From NCBI GenBank assembly GCA_041905525.1, contig JAYRKY010000007.1:134353-198352 (forward strand): 64,000 bases of DNA, given 5' to 3'. The DNA comes from SHVO01 sp041905525. Lineage in GTDB: Bacteria; Pseudomonadota; Alphaproteobacteria; Rhodospirillales; Rhodospirillaceae. The position numbers and the translations under genes are program-made. The notes under the pieces were generated by a model. The model saw only the letters and a program-made list of their open reading frames with translations. It was not told where the DNA came from and did no database searches. Positions within the stretch are counted from its first letter, which is position 1. Each line of letters starts with the position of its first letter. This document shows positions 8,655 to 16,776 of the stretch, one piece after another.

Positions 8655-10652
8655 TTAGATCCGCTGCTTCGCCGCGGCAACGACGGCGTCAGCCGTGATG
8701 CCGAAGTGTTTGTACAGTTCAGGCGCCGGCGCCGAGGCCCCGAAGGTGGTCATGCCAACGACGGCGCCTTGCGGTCCGACGTAGCGTTCCCAGCCGAATG
8801 TGCTGGCCGCTTCGATCGCGACCTTCACCGTGCCTTCGCCCAGAACGGCGGCGCGATAGGCGGTGGGCTGGGCGTCGAAGAGTTCCCATGACGGCATCGA
8901 GACGACGGCGGCGCCGATGCCTTCCATCTTCAACTTCTCGCGGGCTTCCATCGCCAGACTGACTTCCGAACCCGTGGCCAGAATGGTCACCTGCCGCTTG
9001 CCCTCGGACTCGGCGAGAACGTAGGCGCCCTTGGCGCACAGATTTTCGTCCGTGTGGGTGGTGCGGAGCGTGGGAAGGCCCTGACGCGTCAGCGCGAGGA
9101 CAGAGGGTTTGTCCGCGGCGACGGCAATCGCCCAGCACTCGGCCGTCTCGACCGTGTCGCACGGACGCATGGTGATGAGGTTCGGGATGATGCGCAGGCT
9201 CGCGAGATGCTCGACGGGTTGGTGCGTCGGGCCATCTTCGCCGAGGCCGATGGAATCGTGCGTCATGACATAAATCACACGCTGGCCCATCAACGCCGAC
9301 AGACGGATGGACGGACGGCAGTAATCCGTGAAGACGAGGAAGGTGCCGCCGAAAGGGATAATCCCCCCGTGCAGGGCAAGACCGTTCATCGCCGCCGCCA
9401 TGCCGTGCTCGCGCACGCCGTAATAGACGTAACGTCCGGCAAAGTCGGAGGCCGTGATCGGCGCCATGCCGGAGGCCTTCGTATTGTTCGAGCCCGTCAG
9501 GTCGGCGGACCCGCCGATCATTTCCGGGATCACCTTCACAAGTGAATCCAGCACCGTCTGAGACGACTGACGCGTGGCGACCTTCGGCTTCTCGGCCGAC
9601 GCCTTCTTCTTCACGTCCGCGATCGCCTGCATCCAGCCGTCGGGGAGTTTTCCGGACATCAAACGCTCGAACTCGCCGCGCGCCGCCAGCTCGAGAGCGG
9701 CGAGACGCTTCGACCACTCCGCAGACGCGGCCGCGCCCTTGGCGCCCGCCGCGCGCCACGCCGCGAGCGTTTCTTGCGGAACGACGAAGGGTTCATGCGC
9801 CCAGGAGAGCTTTTCGCGTGTGCCCTTGATTTCGGCGTCGCCGAGCGGCGAGCCATGGGTCTTGGCGGTCCCGGCGAGAGTCGGCGCGCCGAAACCGATC
9901 GTGGTCTTGCACGCGATCATCGCGGGCTTGTCGCTGGCCTGTGCCGCCTTGATGGCGGCGGCGATCGCCTCGGGATCGTGACCGTTCACAGCCCAGGTAT
10001 TCCAGCCGGAGGCCTCGAAACGCTTGCGTTGATCGTCGGACACGGTGAGGCTTGTCGGACCATCGATGCTGATGGCGTTGTCGTCGAACAGGACGATAAG
10101 CTTGTTGAGCTTCAGGTGGCCGGCCAGCGAGATCGCTTCGTGGCTGATGCCTTCCATCAGGCATCCGTCACCGGCAATGACGTACGTGTAGTGATCGACA
10201 ACGGACGCGCCGAAACGCGCGGCGAGCAAACGCTCGGCGAGCGCCATCCCGACGGCGTTGGCGATCCCCTGCCCCAACGGACCGGTGGTTGTTTCCGCCG
10301 CGGAGGCGTGTCCGTGCTCCGGATGACCGGCCGTGATGGCGCCCATCTGGCGGAAATTCTTGATCTGCTCGATCGTCATGTCGGCATAGCCGGTGAGATA
10401 CATGAGGCTGTAGAGCAGCATCGAGCCGTGGCCGGCCGAGAGGATGAAGCGGTCGCGATCCGGCCATTTCGGCTGCGCGGCGTCGTACTTGAGGAAGCGG
10501 GTAAACAGGACGGTCGCGACGTCCGCCATGCCCATGGGCATGCCCGGGTGGCCCGAGTTCGCCTTCTGCACTGCGTCGGCGGAGAGGAACCGAATCGCAT
10601 TGGCCATCGAATCGTGGCTGACGGAGGCGGCGGCGGTCGAAGCGTCCTTCAT
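8655..10652 (-). CDS. tkt: Transketolase
   Basis: Thiamine-diphosphate enzyme that moves two-carbon units between sugar phosphates. 665 residues, the normal length. It has the N-terminal substrate-site His in NSGHPGMPMG, GHGSMLLYSL, the ThDP/metal motif GDGCLMEG with the downstream DDNAI, the Pyr-domain glutamate region VREHGMAAAMNG, and the substrate-binding segments DSIGLGEDGPTHQPVEH and LTRQGLP. The ATG at 10652 fits the family N-terminus. It is the first gene of the tkt-rpe operon. The 134 bases upstream to the next gene hold no other gene; the AT-rich stretch at 10655-10685 probably contains the promoter. Confidence 0.96.
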   Translation of the reverse strand: MKDASTAAASVSHDSMANAIRFLSADAVQKANSGHPGMPMGMADVATVLFTRFLKYDAAQPKWPDRDRFILSAGHGSMLLYSLMYLTGYADMTIEQIKNFRQMGAITAGHPEHGHASAAETTTGPLGQGIANAVGMALAERLLAARFGASVVDHYTYVIAGDGCLMEGISHEAISLAGHLKLNKLIVLFDDNAISIDGPTSLTVSDDQRKRFEASGWNTWAVNGHDPEAIAAAIKAAQASDKPAMIACKTTIGFGAPTLAGTAKTHGSPLGDAEIKGTREKLSWAHEPFVVPQETLAAWRAAGAKGAAASAEWSKRLAALELAARGEFERLMSGKLPDGWMQAIADVKKKASAEKPKVATRQSSQTVLDSLVKVIPEMIGGSADLTGSNNTKASGMAPITASDFAGRYVYYGVREHGMAAAMNGLALHGGIIPFGGTFLVFTDYCRPSIRLSALMGQRVIYVMTHDSIGLGEDGPTHQPVEHLASLRIIPNLITMRPCDTVETAECWAIAVAADKPSVLALTRQGLPTLRTTHTDENLCAKGAYVLAESEGKRQVTILATGSEVSLAMEAREKLKMEGIGAAVVSMPSWELFDAQPTAYRAAVLGEGTVKVAIEAASTFGWERYVGPQGAVVGMTTFGASAPAPELYKHFGITADAVVAAAKQRI

Positions 10653-10786
10653 AGAAAATGTTTTCTTTTCAATAAGTTATTGGAAAACGTCGCCCAGGGC
10701 GTGTTGCACGCTTGTGACGGACCGAGGGGGAGTTGGCAAGGGTGAATTCCACCGCCCCGGGATGCGCCGCGCGCGGCAATAGCGGA

Positions 10787-12313
10787 CTAAAGAACGCGCT
10801 CTTGCACCTGGACCGTGCCTTCGAGTTCCGGCCGGTACAATTGATAGTTCGCCTTGCCTTGGCGCTTGGCGAAATACATCGCGACGTCTGCATTGTGCAG
10901 AAGCTGGCTGGCGGTCGTGGCTTGCGACGGAAGAAGGGAAATGCCGATGGACGCAGAGATGCGCCCCTCGCGTCCGCCGAGGTCGAACGGCTCCATCAGG
11001 GACTTGATGATACGCTGGGCGACAATGGCGGCTGCCTCGAAATTGTCGATGAGCGGCATAATCACCGTGAACTCGTCGCCGCCAAGCCGGGCCACCGTAT
11101 CGGCTTCGCGCACGCTCTTCTCGAGGCGTCGCGCGGTCGATTTCAGCAGCACGTCGCCGGCATCGTGTCCCAGGGTATCGTTGATTGCCTTGAAGCCATC
11201 GAGATCGATGAACATCAGGCCGACGCTGGTCTGGGCGCGTTTGCCTTCCAGGACCCGGCGGGTCAAGCGGTCCATGAACAGTGTCCGGTTCGGAAGACCG
11301 GTCAACTGATCGTAGTTGGCCTGATAGATAATCTTCTCTTCGTCCAACTTGCGCTGCGTCACATCCGAAACAATTGCGATGTATTGTTGGACGGCGCCGC
11401 CGGCGTCACGCACGGCGGAGAGCGAGATACGGGCCGCATAGCGGCGGCCGTTCTTGCTCTTGCACCACTGTTCCCACTGCGCATCTTCGCCGTTCGCTTC
11501 GACCGGAAGCGCGCCCTCGGCCGCCTGTGCGCCGTGATTGAGAACCGCGCCGAGCGGCTGCCCGACGATTTCCTGTTCGGTGAGGTTGGTGAAGCGCCGG
11601 TAGGCCGGGTTGCTTTTCGTCACGCGCCCCTTCGCATCCGCGACGAGCAGGCCGTCCGGACTATGTTCAAACACGGCTCCCGCCAAGCGAAGTTCGGCCT
11701 CGGCGCGGCGCCGCTCGGTGACATCGCGCAGCGTGATGACATACCCGACGACCTCGCGCCCCGCGCGGAAGGGAGCGACCGTATACACCGCTTCAAAACT
11801 TTCGCCATCGCTGCGGGCCAGATGGGCCTCGCGTTCCAGGTAGTAGGGGCCGTTCTGGATTTGCTCGCGCAGCGGCAAGGACGTCCCACCCTCGGGGTGC
11901 CCGCTACCATGAAGGAACAGGCGCTCGACGTTGACCCCGGCCATCGCCCCCGCGTCGCGGTTCAAGAAATCTCCGGCGGCGGAGTTGGCGAACGCCACCC
12001 GCCCTTGGCCATCGACGGCGATGATGCCGTTGGATGCCGCGTCCAGGATTTGCTTGGTCATGGGCGAGATGCTGGAGAGATCGGCGCCCGTGAGCACGGC
12101 CGAGGCCGTTGCCACGGCCTTCTCAAGCCCCTTGGACGCAGATTGGCTCTGCTTGGTTGCGGCCGCCTTTCGGCGGGCTGTAGACGGCCCAGCGGCGCTT
12201 TTTACGGGGGATGCAGCCCGTTTAGGGGCCCGCCCCCGTCCAGGCGGTTTCGGACCCTTTTTGGCCGCCGCCTTCGTGCGCTTTCCGGCCCCCGCTTTTC
12301 GCTTCCTCGGCAT
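10787..12313 (-). CDS. PAS-PAS-GGDEF diguanylate cyclase with histone-H1-like N-terminal tail
   Basis: Predicted to make cyclic di-GMP. Residues 1-75 are a disordered tail rich in Lys, Ala, Pro and Arg (MPRKRKAGAGKRTKAAAKKG), like bacterial H1-type DNA-binding tails. Two PAS domains follow: about 85-205, with GIIAVDGQGRVAFAN, and about 210-330, with PDGLLVADAKGRVTKSN and a PAC-like end. The GGDEF domain (about 345-500) keeps the intact active site LGGDEF (411-415) and an inhibitory I-site READ five residues before it. There is no EAL domain and no membrane segment, so the protein is cytosolic and possibly nucleoid-associated. Its signal is unknown. It is transcribed alone, between tkt and a divergent small gene. 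Confidence 0.9.
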   Translation of the reverse strand: MPRKRKAGAGKRTKAAAKKGPKPPGRGRAPKRAASPVKSAAGPSTARRKAAATKQSQSASKGLEKAVATASAVLTGADLSSISPMTKQILDAASNGIIAVDGQGRVAFANSAAGDFLNRDAGAMAGVNVERLFLHGSGHPEGGTSLPLREQIQNGPYYLEREAHLARSDGESFEAVYTVAPFRAGREVVGYVITLRDVTERRRAEAELRLAGAVFEHSPDGLLVADAKGRVTKSNPAYRRFTNLTEQEIVGQPLGAVLNHGAQAAEGALPVEANGEDAQWEQWCKSKNGRRYAARISLSAVRDAGGAVQQYIAIVSDVTQRKLDEEKIIYQANYDQLTGLPNRTLFMDRLTRRVLEGKRAQTSVGLMFIDLDGFKAINDTLGHDAGDVLLKSTARRLEKSVREADTVARLGGDEFTVIMPLIDNFEAAAIVAQRIIKSLMEPFDLGGREGRISASIGISLLPSQATTASQLLHNADVAMYFAKRQGKANYQLYRPELEGTVQVQERVL

Positions 12314-12528
12314 ACGCTTTTAGGTTGTTGGCAGTCTGAAATACGCCGCAATAAGTTGGGCAAAATAACCGTGGGTTGACAATGACTTGTCGCCCTTCCG
12401 GCCATTTTATACGGGCCGTTGTAAAAAGGATAGCGGGGGCAGATGCCGCACGGCCAGCGCGAATGAGGGCTTTCGCTCCATTTAGTTTCGAGTCTATATT
12501 TCTTTATGGGCAAATACCGGAGGGGGCC

Positions 12529-12723
12529 ATGGCAGACCCAAAATACCAACCCGACGTCGACGGGCTAGCGGCCGAACTGCGGCGCGCGCATGGCGTGAAA
12601 GCCATGGATGTGGCTTACGACACAGCCCGCCAACACATGCGCGATGCCGCGTGGAAGCACTGCGCGATGTGGCTTCAAGTGGTCAATCATTTGAACGCGG
12701 CCACGAGCGCACATCCGCGCTGA
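12529..12723 (+). CDS. Hypothetical 64-residue protein
   Basis: A small soluble protein beginning MADPKYQPDVDGLAAELRR and continuing with mostly helical, His- and Trp-containing sequence (DTARQHMRDAAWKHCAMW). I do not recognise a family. Support for a real gene is the strong ribosome-binding site GGAGGGGG just before the ATG at 12529 and a -10-like TATATT at 12495-12500. The frame is open upstream to 12376 but that extension has no start with a ribosome site. The gene ends five bases before the convergent msrQ. The 215 bases upstream, shared with the divergent diguanylate cyclase gene, hold no other gene. Confidence 0.6.
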   Translation: MADPKYQPDVDGLAAELRRAHGVKAMDVAYDTARQHMRDAAWKHCAMWLQVVNHLNAATSAHPR

Positions 12724-12727
12724 CCAC

Positions 12728-13336
12728 TTACGCCTTCTTGACGATGCGCACCGCAAACAACGCGGCCAGTATGGCGCCGTAGGTGAGCGGCTCGATGAAG
12801 CCGGCGCGCACCATCATGTAGTAGTGGATGACCCCGGCGATAGCGGCGGGATAAACGAAGCTATGCAGCCGCCGCCAACGCTTCCCACCGAGCCGGCGGT
12901 TCATGCCATCCGTGGACGTCGCCGCCAGCGCAATCAAGATCACGAGTGCGAACATCCCCACCGTGATGTAGCGGCGCTTCAAGATTTCCTGAAGCAGCAG
13001 ACTCATATCGAAAAAGAGATCGAGCCCCACGTAGCTCATCACATGAAGGGCGACGTAGAAGAACGCGAACAGCCCGAGCATGCGCCTGAGGCGCGCGATC
13101 CCGTTCCACTTGCTCACAAGCCGCACCGGCGTCACCGCCAGTGCGATCAAAAGAAAGCGCAGCGCCCAATCGCCGAAATAGCGCGTGGTGGCCTCGATGG
13201 GATTCGCGCCGAGTTGACCGACGAGCCCGCGATAGCCCCACCAGGCGAACGGTAGCAACGAAACGACGAAGACCGCGGGCTTCATCCAGCGGCGCAGGAG
13301 CGGTTCAAACCCGCGCGGCGCGGCGACCTCTGCCAT
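12728..13336 (-). CDS. msrQ: Heme-binding membrane subunit MsrQ (YedZ)
   Basis: Inner-membrane b-type heme protein of the ferric-reductase-like (YedZ) family. It passes electrons from the quinone pool to the periplasmic methionine sulfoxide reductase MsrP. 202 residues with about six hydrophobic helices, including VSLLPFAWWGYRGLVG near the start and the family regions FGDWALRFLLIALAVTPVR, YVALHVMSYVGLDLF and RRLHSFVYPAAIAGVIHYY, which hold the candidate heme-ligand histidines. It lies 22 bases downstream of msrP on the same strand, the standard msrPQ operon. Confidence 0.93.
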   Translation of the reverse strand: MAEVAAPRGFEPLLRRWMKPAVFVVSLLPFAWWGYRGLVGQLGANPIEATTRYFGDWALRFLLIALAVTPVRLVSKWNGIARLRRMLGLFAFFYVALHVMSYVGLDLFFDMSLLLQEILKRRYITVGMFALVILIALAATSTDGMNRRLGGKRWRRLHSFVYPAAIAGVIHYYMMVRAGFIEPLTYGAILAALFAVRIVKKA

Positions 13337-13358
13337 CTGTCTATGAGGGTCTTGGGGC

Positions 13359-14336
13359 TTAGTACAGACGGGTGAGGTTCATACCCTTGTAGAGGTCAGC
13401 CACTTCTTCCTCGTAGCCATTGAACATCAACGTGGGACGGCGCCGGAATTCGCCGATACGGCGCTCGCTGGCCTGCGACCAGCGCGGATGATCGACCTTT
13501 GGATTGACGTTGGCATAGAACCCGTACTCGCTGCCGTTCATCACCTTCCAGGTGTTCTGCGGCTGGTCCTCGACGAAGCTGATCCGCACGATCGATTTGA
13601 CGCCTTTAAATCCATACTTCCACGGCACGACGAGACGGATCGGCGCGCCGCTTTGGCCGAGCAAGGGCTGGCCGTATAGACCGACCGCGAGAATAGTCAG
13701 GGGATTCATCGCCTCGTCCATCCGCAGTCCCTCGATGTAGGGCCACGGAAGGTTCGCACTGCGTTGGCCGCGCATCTCGGTGGGGCGCACGATCGTCTCG
13801 AACCGCACGAACTTGGCGCTGCCTTGCGGCTCGAACCGCTTGATCACCTCGGCGAGCGAAATCCCCACCCAAGGGATGACCATCGACCAGGCTTCGACGC
13901 AGCGCATGCGGTAAATACGTTCCTCGACCGCATGCGGCTTGATGAAATCGTTGAGATCGACCGTACCGGGCTTATTGCAAAGGCCGTCGATCTTCACGGT
14001 CCAGGGCAAGGGTTTGAACGCGCCCGCGTATTGCGCCGGGTCGCCCTTGTCCAAGCCGAACTCATAGAAGTTGTTGTACGTCGTGATGTCTTCGAACGCG
14101 TTCGGTTTGTCGTTCTCGGCCAGCTTGGCGTAGCCTTTCTTGAGATCGGCGAACTTGGCGCCGGCCGCAGGCAGAACCGCGCCTTGCGCCGGTCCCGCGC
14201 CGAAAGCGTCGCCAAGGACCATGCTGCCGGCGATCAGTCCGGTGGTTTTGATGAGCTCGCGGCGGTTGAGATAAACGCTCTCGGGCGTGATCTCATGGGA
14301 CGCAACGTCAGATCCCTTGCGGCGGCGAATGAGCAT
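13359..14336 (-). CDS. msrP: Periplasmic protein-methionine-sulfoxide reductase, molybdopterin subunit MsrP
   Basis: Molybdopterin-dependent enzyme that repairs oxidised methionines in envelope proteins. 325 residues, with a Tat signal (NRRELIKTTGLIAGSMVLG), as expected for an exported molybdoenzyme. The sulfite-oxidase-like core includes YNNFYEFG, PWTVKIDGLCNKPGTVD, RMRCVEAWSMVIPW with the molybdenum-ligand Cys, and RLVVPWKYGFKGVKSI. I chose ATG 14336 (MLIRRRKG) because GAGGTG lies six bases before it; the open frame extends to a GTG at 14345. It precedes msrQ in a two-gene operon. Confidence 0.94.
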   Translation of the reverse strand: MLIRRRKGSDVASHEITPESVYLNRRELIKTTGLIAGSMVLGDAFGAGPAQGAVLPAAGAKFADLKKGYAKLAENDKPNAFEDITTYNNFYEFGLDKGDPAQYAGAFKPLPWTVKIDGLCNKPGTVDLNDFIKPHAVEERIYRMRCVEAWSMVIPWVGISLAEVIKRFEPQGSAKFVRFETIVRPTEMRGQRSANLPWPYIEGLRMDEAMNPLTILAVGLYGQPLLGQSGAPIRLVVPWKYGFKGVKSIVRISFVEDQPQNTWKVMNGSEYGFYANVNPKVDHPRWSQASERRIGEFRRRPTLMFNGYEEEVADLYKGMNLTRLY

Positions 14337-14391
14337 GAAGATCACCTCAAAATTACGGATTCGACGACCAGGACATTATAGCGCGCCCGGC

Positions 14392-14430
14392 CGCAAAAAG
14401 AAAAAGCGCCGGACCAGAGGTCCGGCGCTT
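14392..14430 (-). terminator. Intrinsic terminator of the tonB-exb-TPR operon
   Basis: AAGCGCCGGAC (14404-14414) pairs with GTCCGGCGCTT (14420-14430) around a 5-base loop. On the minus strand the hairpin is followed by CTTTTTCTTTTTGC, a good T-tract. It lies just after the TPR-protein stop at 14458 and ends that operon before msrP. Confidence 0.85.
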
Positions 14431-14457
14431 CCCCATTCCTAAGAACGGTCTGGGCGA

Positions 14458-15708
14458 TTAGCCCTTCTTCTGACCGCTGTAGATCTTCCACAGGTTCGCA
14501 ACCTTTTCCGACTGGCTGCCGGCGGAGATCGACTTGAACGCCGCGAGGCCTTCGGAGCGGCGGCCGGCGCTGATGTGGGCGATGCCAAGACGAAGCTGAG
14601 CGTCGTCCTTGTCGTCCACACCCTTGGCGATCCCGGCGGTGATCAGTTCGATCGCCTTATCGTTGTCGCCCATGCTCCAGTACGCTTCACCGAACTTCAC
14701 GGTGGCGTCGCCCTTCGCCTGCTTGCTGGCTTCAGCAACACCCTGCGGGAGGCTCTTGGTGTCGGCTTCGCACTGCTTCGTGGCAAGAGCGAGCAGACGC
14801 GCTTCGCGTTCCTTATTGGCGGCCTGGCCCATGACGCCGGCCTTCGTGCCCTTCTCGATCACGGCCTTGCCTTCGCACGGCAGGCCTTCCTGAAGGGCGA
14901 TTTCCGCCATCTGGGTGTATTCGCGGTCCGTGGTCATGATGCCGCTGACGTACTTGATGCGCGCAACATCGAGTTCGGTGTGCGGCTTGCCGCGCAGCGT
15001 GCGCTCGGACATCTGCACGAACTGGGCGAAGTACTTCGGATCCGGGTACAGGGTGATGAGCTTTTCCATCGTGCCGGCGACGGCGTCGGTGTTGCCGAGT
15101 TCGTAATCGGCGCTCATCAGCAGCTCAAGCCACTGCTTATCAGGGTTGCGCTTGGCGGATTCCGCGCCCTTCACGGCGGTGCGGATGTTTTCAGCGGCCT
15201 GTTTGTAGTCCTTCTGGATGTAGTAGCTCTGACCGACGAGCACCTGCATGTCGCCGTCAGCGCCGTTTTCCTTCATGTAGCGGTTCGCGTACTCGATGGC
15301 CTTGGGGTAGTTCTTGGCCTGATAGTTGACGCTCGCGAGCTGCTTCACGCGCTCTTTCTGCTGTTCCGGAGTCATCTGGCCAGTGGCGAGAGAGGCTTCC
15401 CATGCGCCGGTGCCCTTCGCGAAGTTGCCGCTTTGGAAGTAAGCGACCGCGAGGATTTCGTTCACGAGGAAGGTTTCGTAGGCGCTCTTGCCGCTGACGG
15501 CGGCGGCTTCTTCGGCGCTCGCCACAGCTTCCTTGAACTGCTTCTTCTTCAGGAACTCCTGTGCGGCCTGCAGAGGCTTGCCAACGGCGGGCTTTACGCT
15601 CGGTGCCTTTTCCGCGGCGTAGGCGGCTTGCGGCGCCACAACTTCGGCCCCGACAAATCCCGTCGCCAGCATCAGCGACATTGCGATCAAAGAGACTCTC
15701 GATTTCAT
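14458..15708 (-). CDS. Secreted tetratricopeptide-repeat protein of the TonB operon
   Basis: A periplasmic helical-repeat protein of 416 residues with a signal peptide (MKSRVSLIAMSLMLATGFVGA, cleavage near AYA). TPR-like helices run throughout, for example LQAAQEFLKKKQFKEAVASAEEA, a YFQSGNFAKG pair, QLASVNYQAKNYPKAIEYANRY, and GEAYWSMGDNDKAIELITAGI near the C-terminus. No catalytic motif is visible. It is the last gene after tonB-exbB-exbD-exbD, so it probably assists TonB-dependent uptake, perhaps as a scaffold. A 146-base gap with a terminator-like hairpin separates it from exbD, which may lower its expression. Confidence 0.85.
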   Translation of the reverse strand: MKSRVSLIAMSLMLATGFVGAEVVAPQAAYAAEKAPSVKPAVGKPLQAAQEFLKKKQFKEAVASAEEAAAVSGKSAYETFLVNEILAVAYFQSGNFAKGTGAWEASLATGQMTPEQQKERVKQLASVNYQAKNYPKAIEYANRYMKENGADGDMQVLVGQSYYIQKDYKQAAENIRTAVKGAESAKRNPDKQWLELLMSADYELGNTDAVAGTMEKLITLYPDPKYFAQFVQMSERTLRGKPHTELDVARIKYVSGIMTTDREYTQMAEIALQEGLPCEGKAVIEKGTKAGVMGQAANKEREARLLALATKQCEADTKSLPQGVAEASKQAKGDATVKFGEAYWSMGDNDKAIELITAGIAKGVDDKDDAQLRLGIAHISAGRRSEGLAAFKSISAGSQSEKVANLWKIYSGQKKG

Positions 15709-15729
15709 GTTTGCTGTGTCCTCTTACAA

Positions 15730-15768
15730 GCAAAAGAGAAACGCCACTGGTTGGATGAACCGGTGGCG
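15730..15768 (-). terminator. Terminator-like hairpin between exbD and the TPR gene (possible attenuator)
   Basis: CGCCACTGGTT (15742-15752) and AACCGGTGGCG (15758-15768) form an 11-base arm with one mismatch and a 5-base loop. On the minus strand it is followed by TTTCTCTTTTGC. It stands inside the operon in the leader of the TPR gene, so it may reduce readthrough. A second pairing, CTTGCCA with TGGCAAG, lies upstream around 15791-15826. Confidence 0.45.
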
Positions 15769-15854
15769 CCCCTCGCTACCCCAATGCAAGTCTTGCCAAG
15801 ATCCTAGGCTTTATTATGGCAAGGCCTAGAAGCCCAACGCAAGACCACGAAGTG

Positions 15855-16283
15855 TTACTGGTTCAAAAACTGCTCGTTACCGACGAAGCCGATCTTCTTA
15901 ACGCCAAGGCGCTGAGCGATCGCGAGAATTTTTGCAACCGTGTCGTATTTAGCCAAACGGTGCGGACGAAGATGCACTTCCGGCTGCGGTTGGCCCGCTG
16001 CCACCGACGCCAGGTAACGAGTCACCTGGGCCAGGTTCTGTGTAACGTTACCATCCCAAATGATGGTGCCGTCGAAGTCCACTTCAACCGTATGCACCAC
16101 CGGCGGCGCCGGCGGATTGGTATTCTGGTTCGGCCGCGGCATGTCGAGCTTCACCGCGTGCGTCTGCACGGGCAAGCTCATGATGAACATGATCAGCAGA
16201 ACGAGCATGACGTCGATCAGCGGAGTGGTGTTCATTTCCACCATCACGCCGCCTTCGTCAGCTGCACCTACGCTCATTCCCAT
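15855..16283 (-). CDS. exbD: Biopolymer transport protein ExbD/TolR (second copy)
   Basis: Component of the proton-driven ExbB-ExbD motor that energises TonB. 142 residues with the usual plan: short cytoplasmic N-terminus, one transmembrane helix (TTPLIDVMLVLLIMFIMSL) with the proton-path Asp in LIDVML, and a periplasmic domain. It differs from the neighbouring copy in a Pro/Asn-rich linker (RPNQNTNPPAPPVV). It begins 31 bases after the first exbD. Two different ExbD-like subunits in one TonB operon are known from Xanthomonas and Caulobacter relatives. Confidence 0.93.
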   Translation of the reverse strand: MGMSVGAADEGGVMVEMNTTPLIDVMLVLLIMFIMSLPVQTHAVKLDMPRPNQNTNPPAPPVVHTVEVDFDGTIIWDGNVTQNLAQVTRYLASVAAGQPQPEVHLRPHRLAKYDTVAKILAIAQRLGVKKIGFVGNEQFLNQ

Positions 16284-16314
16284 AACAAAAACTCCTTAGG
16301 AAGTTTCGGAGCGG

Positions 16315-16746
16315 CTAATTGCCGCCCCGAAGCTCCGGATCAGTAATGAAGCCAACCTTCATGATGCCGCCGCGCTGTGCGGTGGCGACCACACGACCGA
16401 TGAACTCATATCGGGCCTGTTGATCGCCACGGATGTGCACTTCCGGCTGAGGCACCTGAACGGCCGCGGCCTTCATGCGCTCCAGCAGGGTTTCGGGGCT
16501 TACGAGAAGGTCGTTCCAGTAGATCTTACCATCCTTATCGACCGCGATGATGATGTTCTCGGGCTTGGTCTGGGTCGCCTCGTTAGAGATGACCGGCAGA
16601 TCGAGCTCGATAGTCTTCGTCACGACCGGGATGGTGATCAGGAAGATGATCAGCAGCACCAACATGACGTCCACGAGCGGGGTCGTGTTGATCGTCGAGT
16701 TGACCTGATCTTCGTCCGAAGACGAGTTTCCGACACTCATACCCAT
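16315..16746 (-). CDS. exbD: Biopolymer transport protein ExbD/TolR (first copy)
   Basis: 143-residue ExbD-like subunit with one membrane helix (TTPLVDVMLVLLIIFLITI) containing the conserved Asp in LVDVML, and a periplasmic domain ending MKVGFITDPEL. The N-terminus MGMSVGNSSSDEDQVN matches the start MGMSVG of the second copy, showing an old tandem duplication. The gene lies 30 bases after exbB. It works with ExbB and TonB in the inner membrane. Confidence 0.93.
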   Translation of the reverse strand: MGMSVGNSSSDEDQVNSTINTTPLVDVMLVLLIIFLITIPVVTKTIELDLPVISNEATQTKPENIIIAVDKDGKIYWNDLLVSPETLLERMKAAAVQVPQPEVHIRGDQQARYEFIGRVVATAQRGGIMKVGFITDPELRGGN

Positions 16747-16776
16747 ATCGATAACTCCTACTAGAACGCGTTGCGC

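Noticed and set aside
10733..12379. 548-codon plus-strand open frame antisense to the diguanylate cyclase
   Set aside because: The minus-strand PAS-PAS-GGDEF protein has intact motifs; this frame has none and covers the whole gene plus intergenic DNA.
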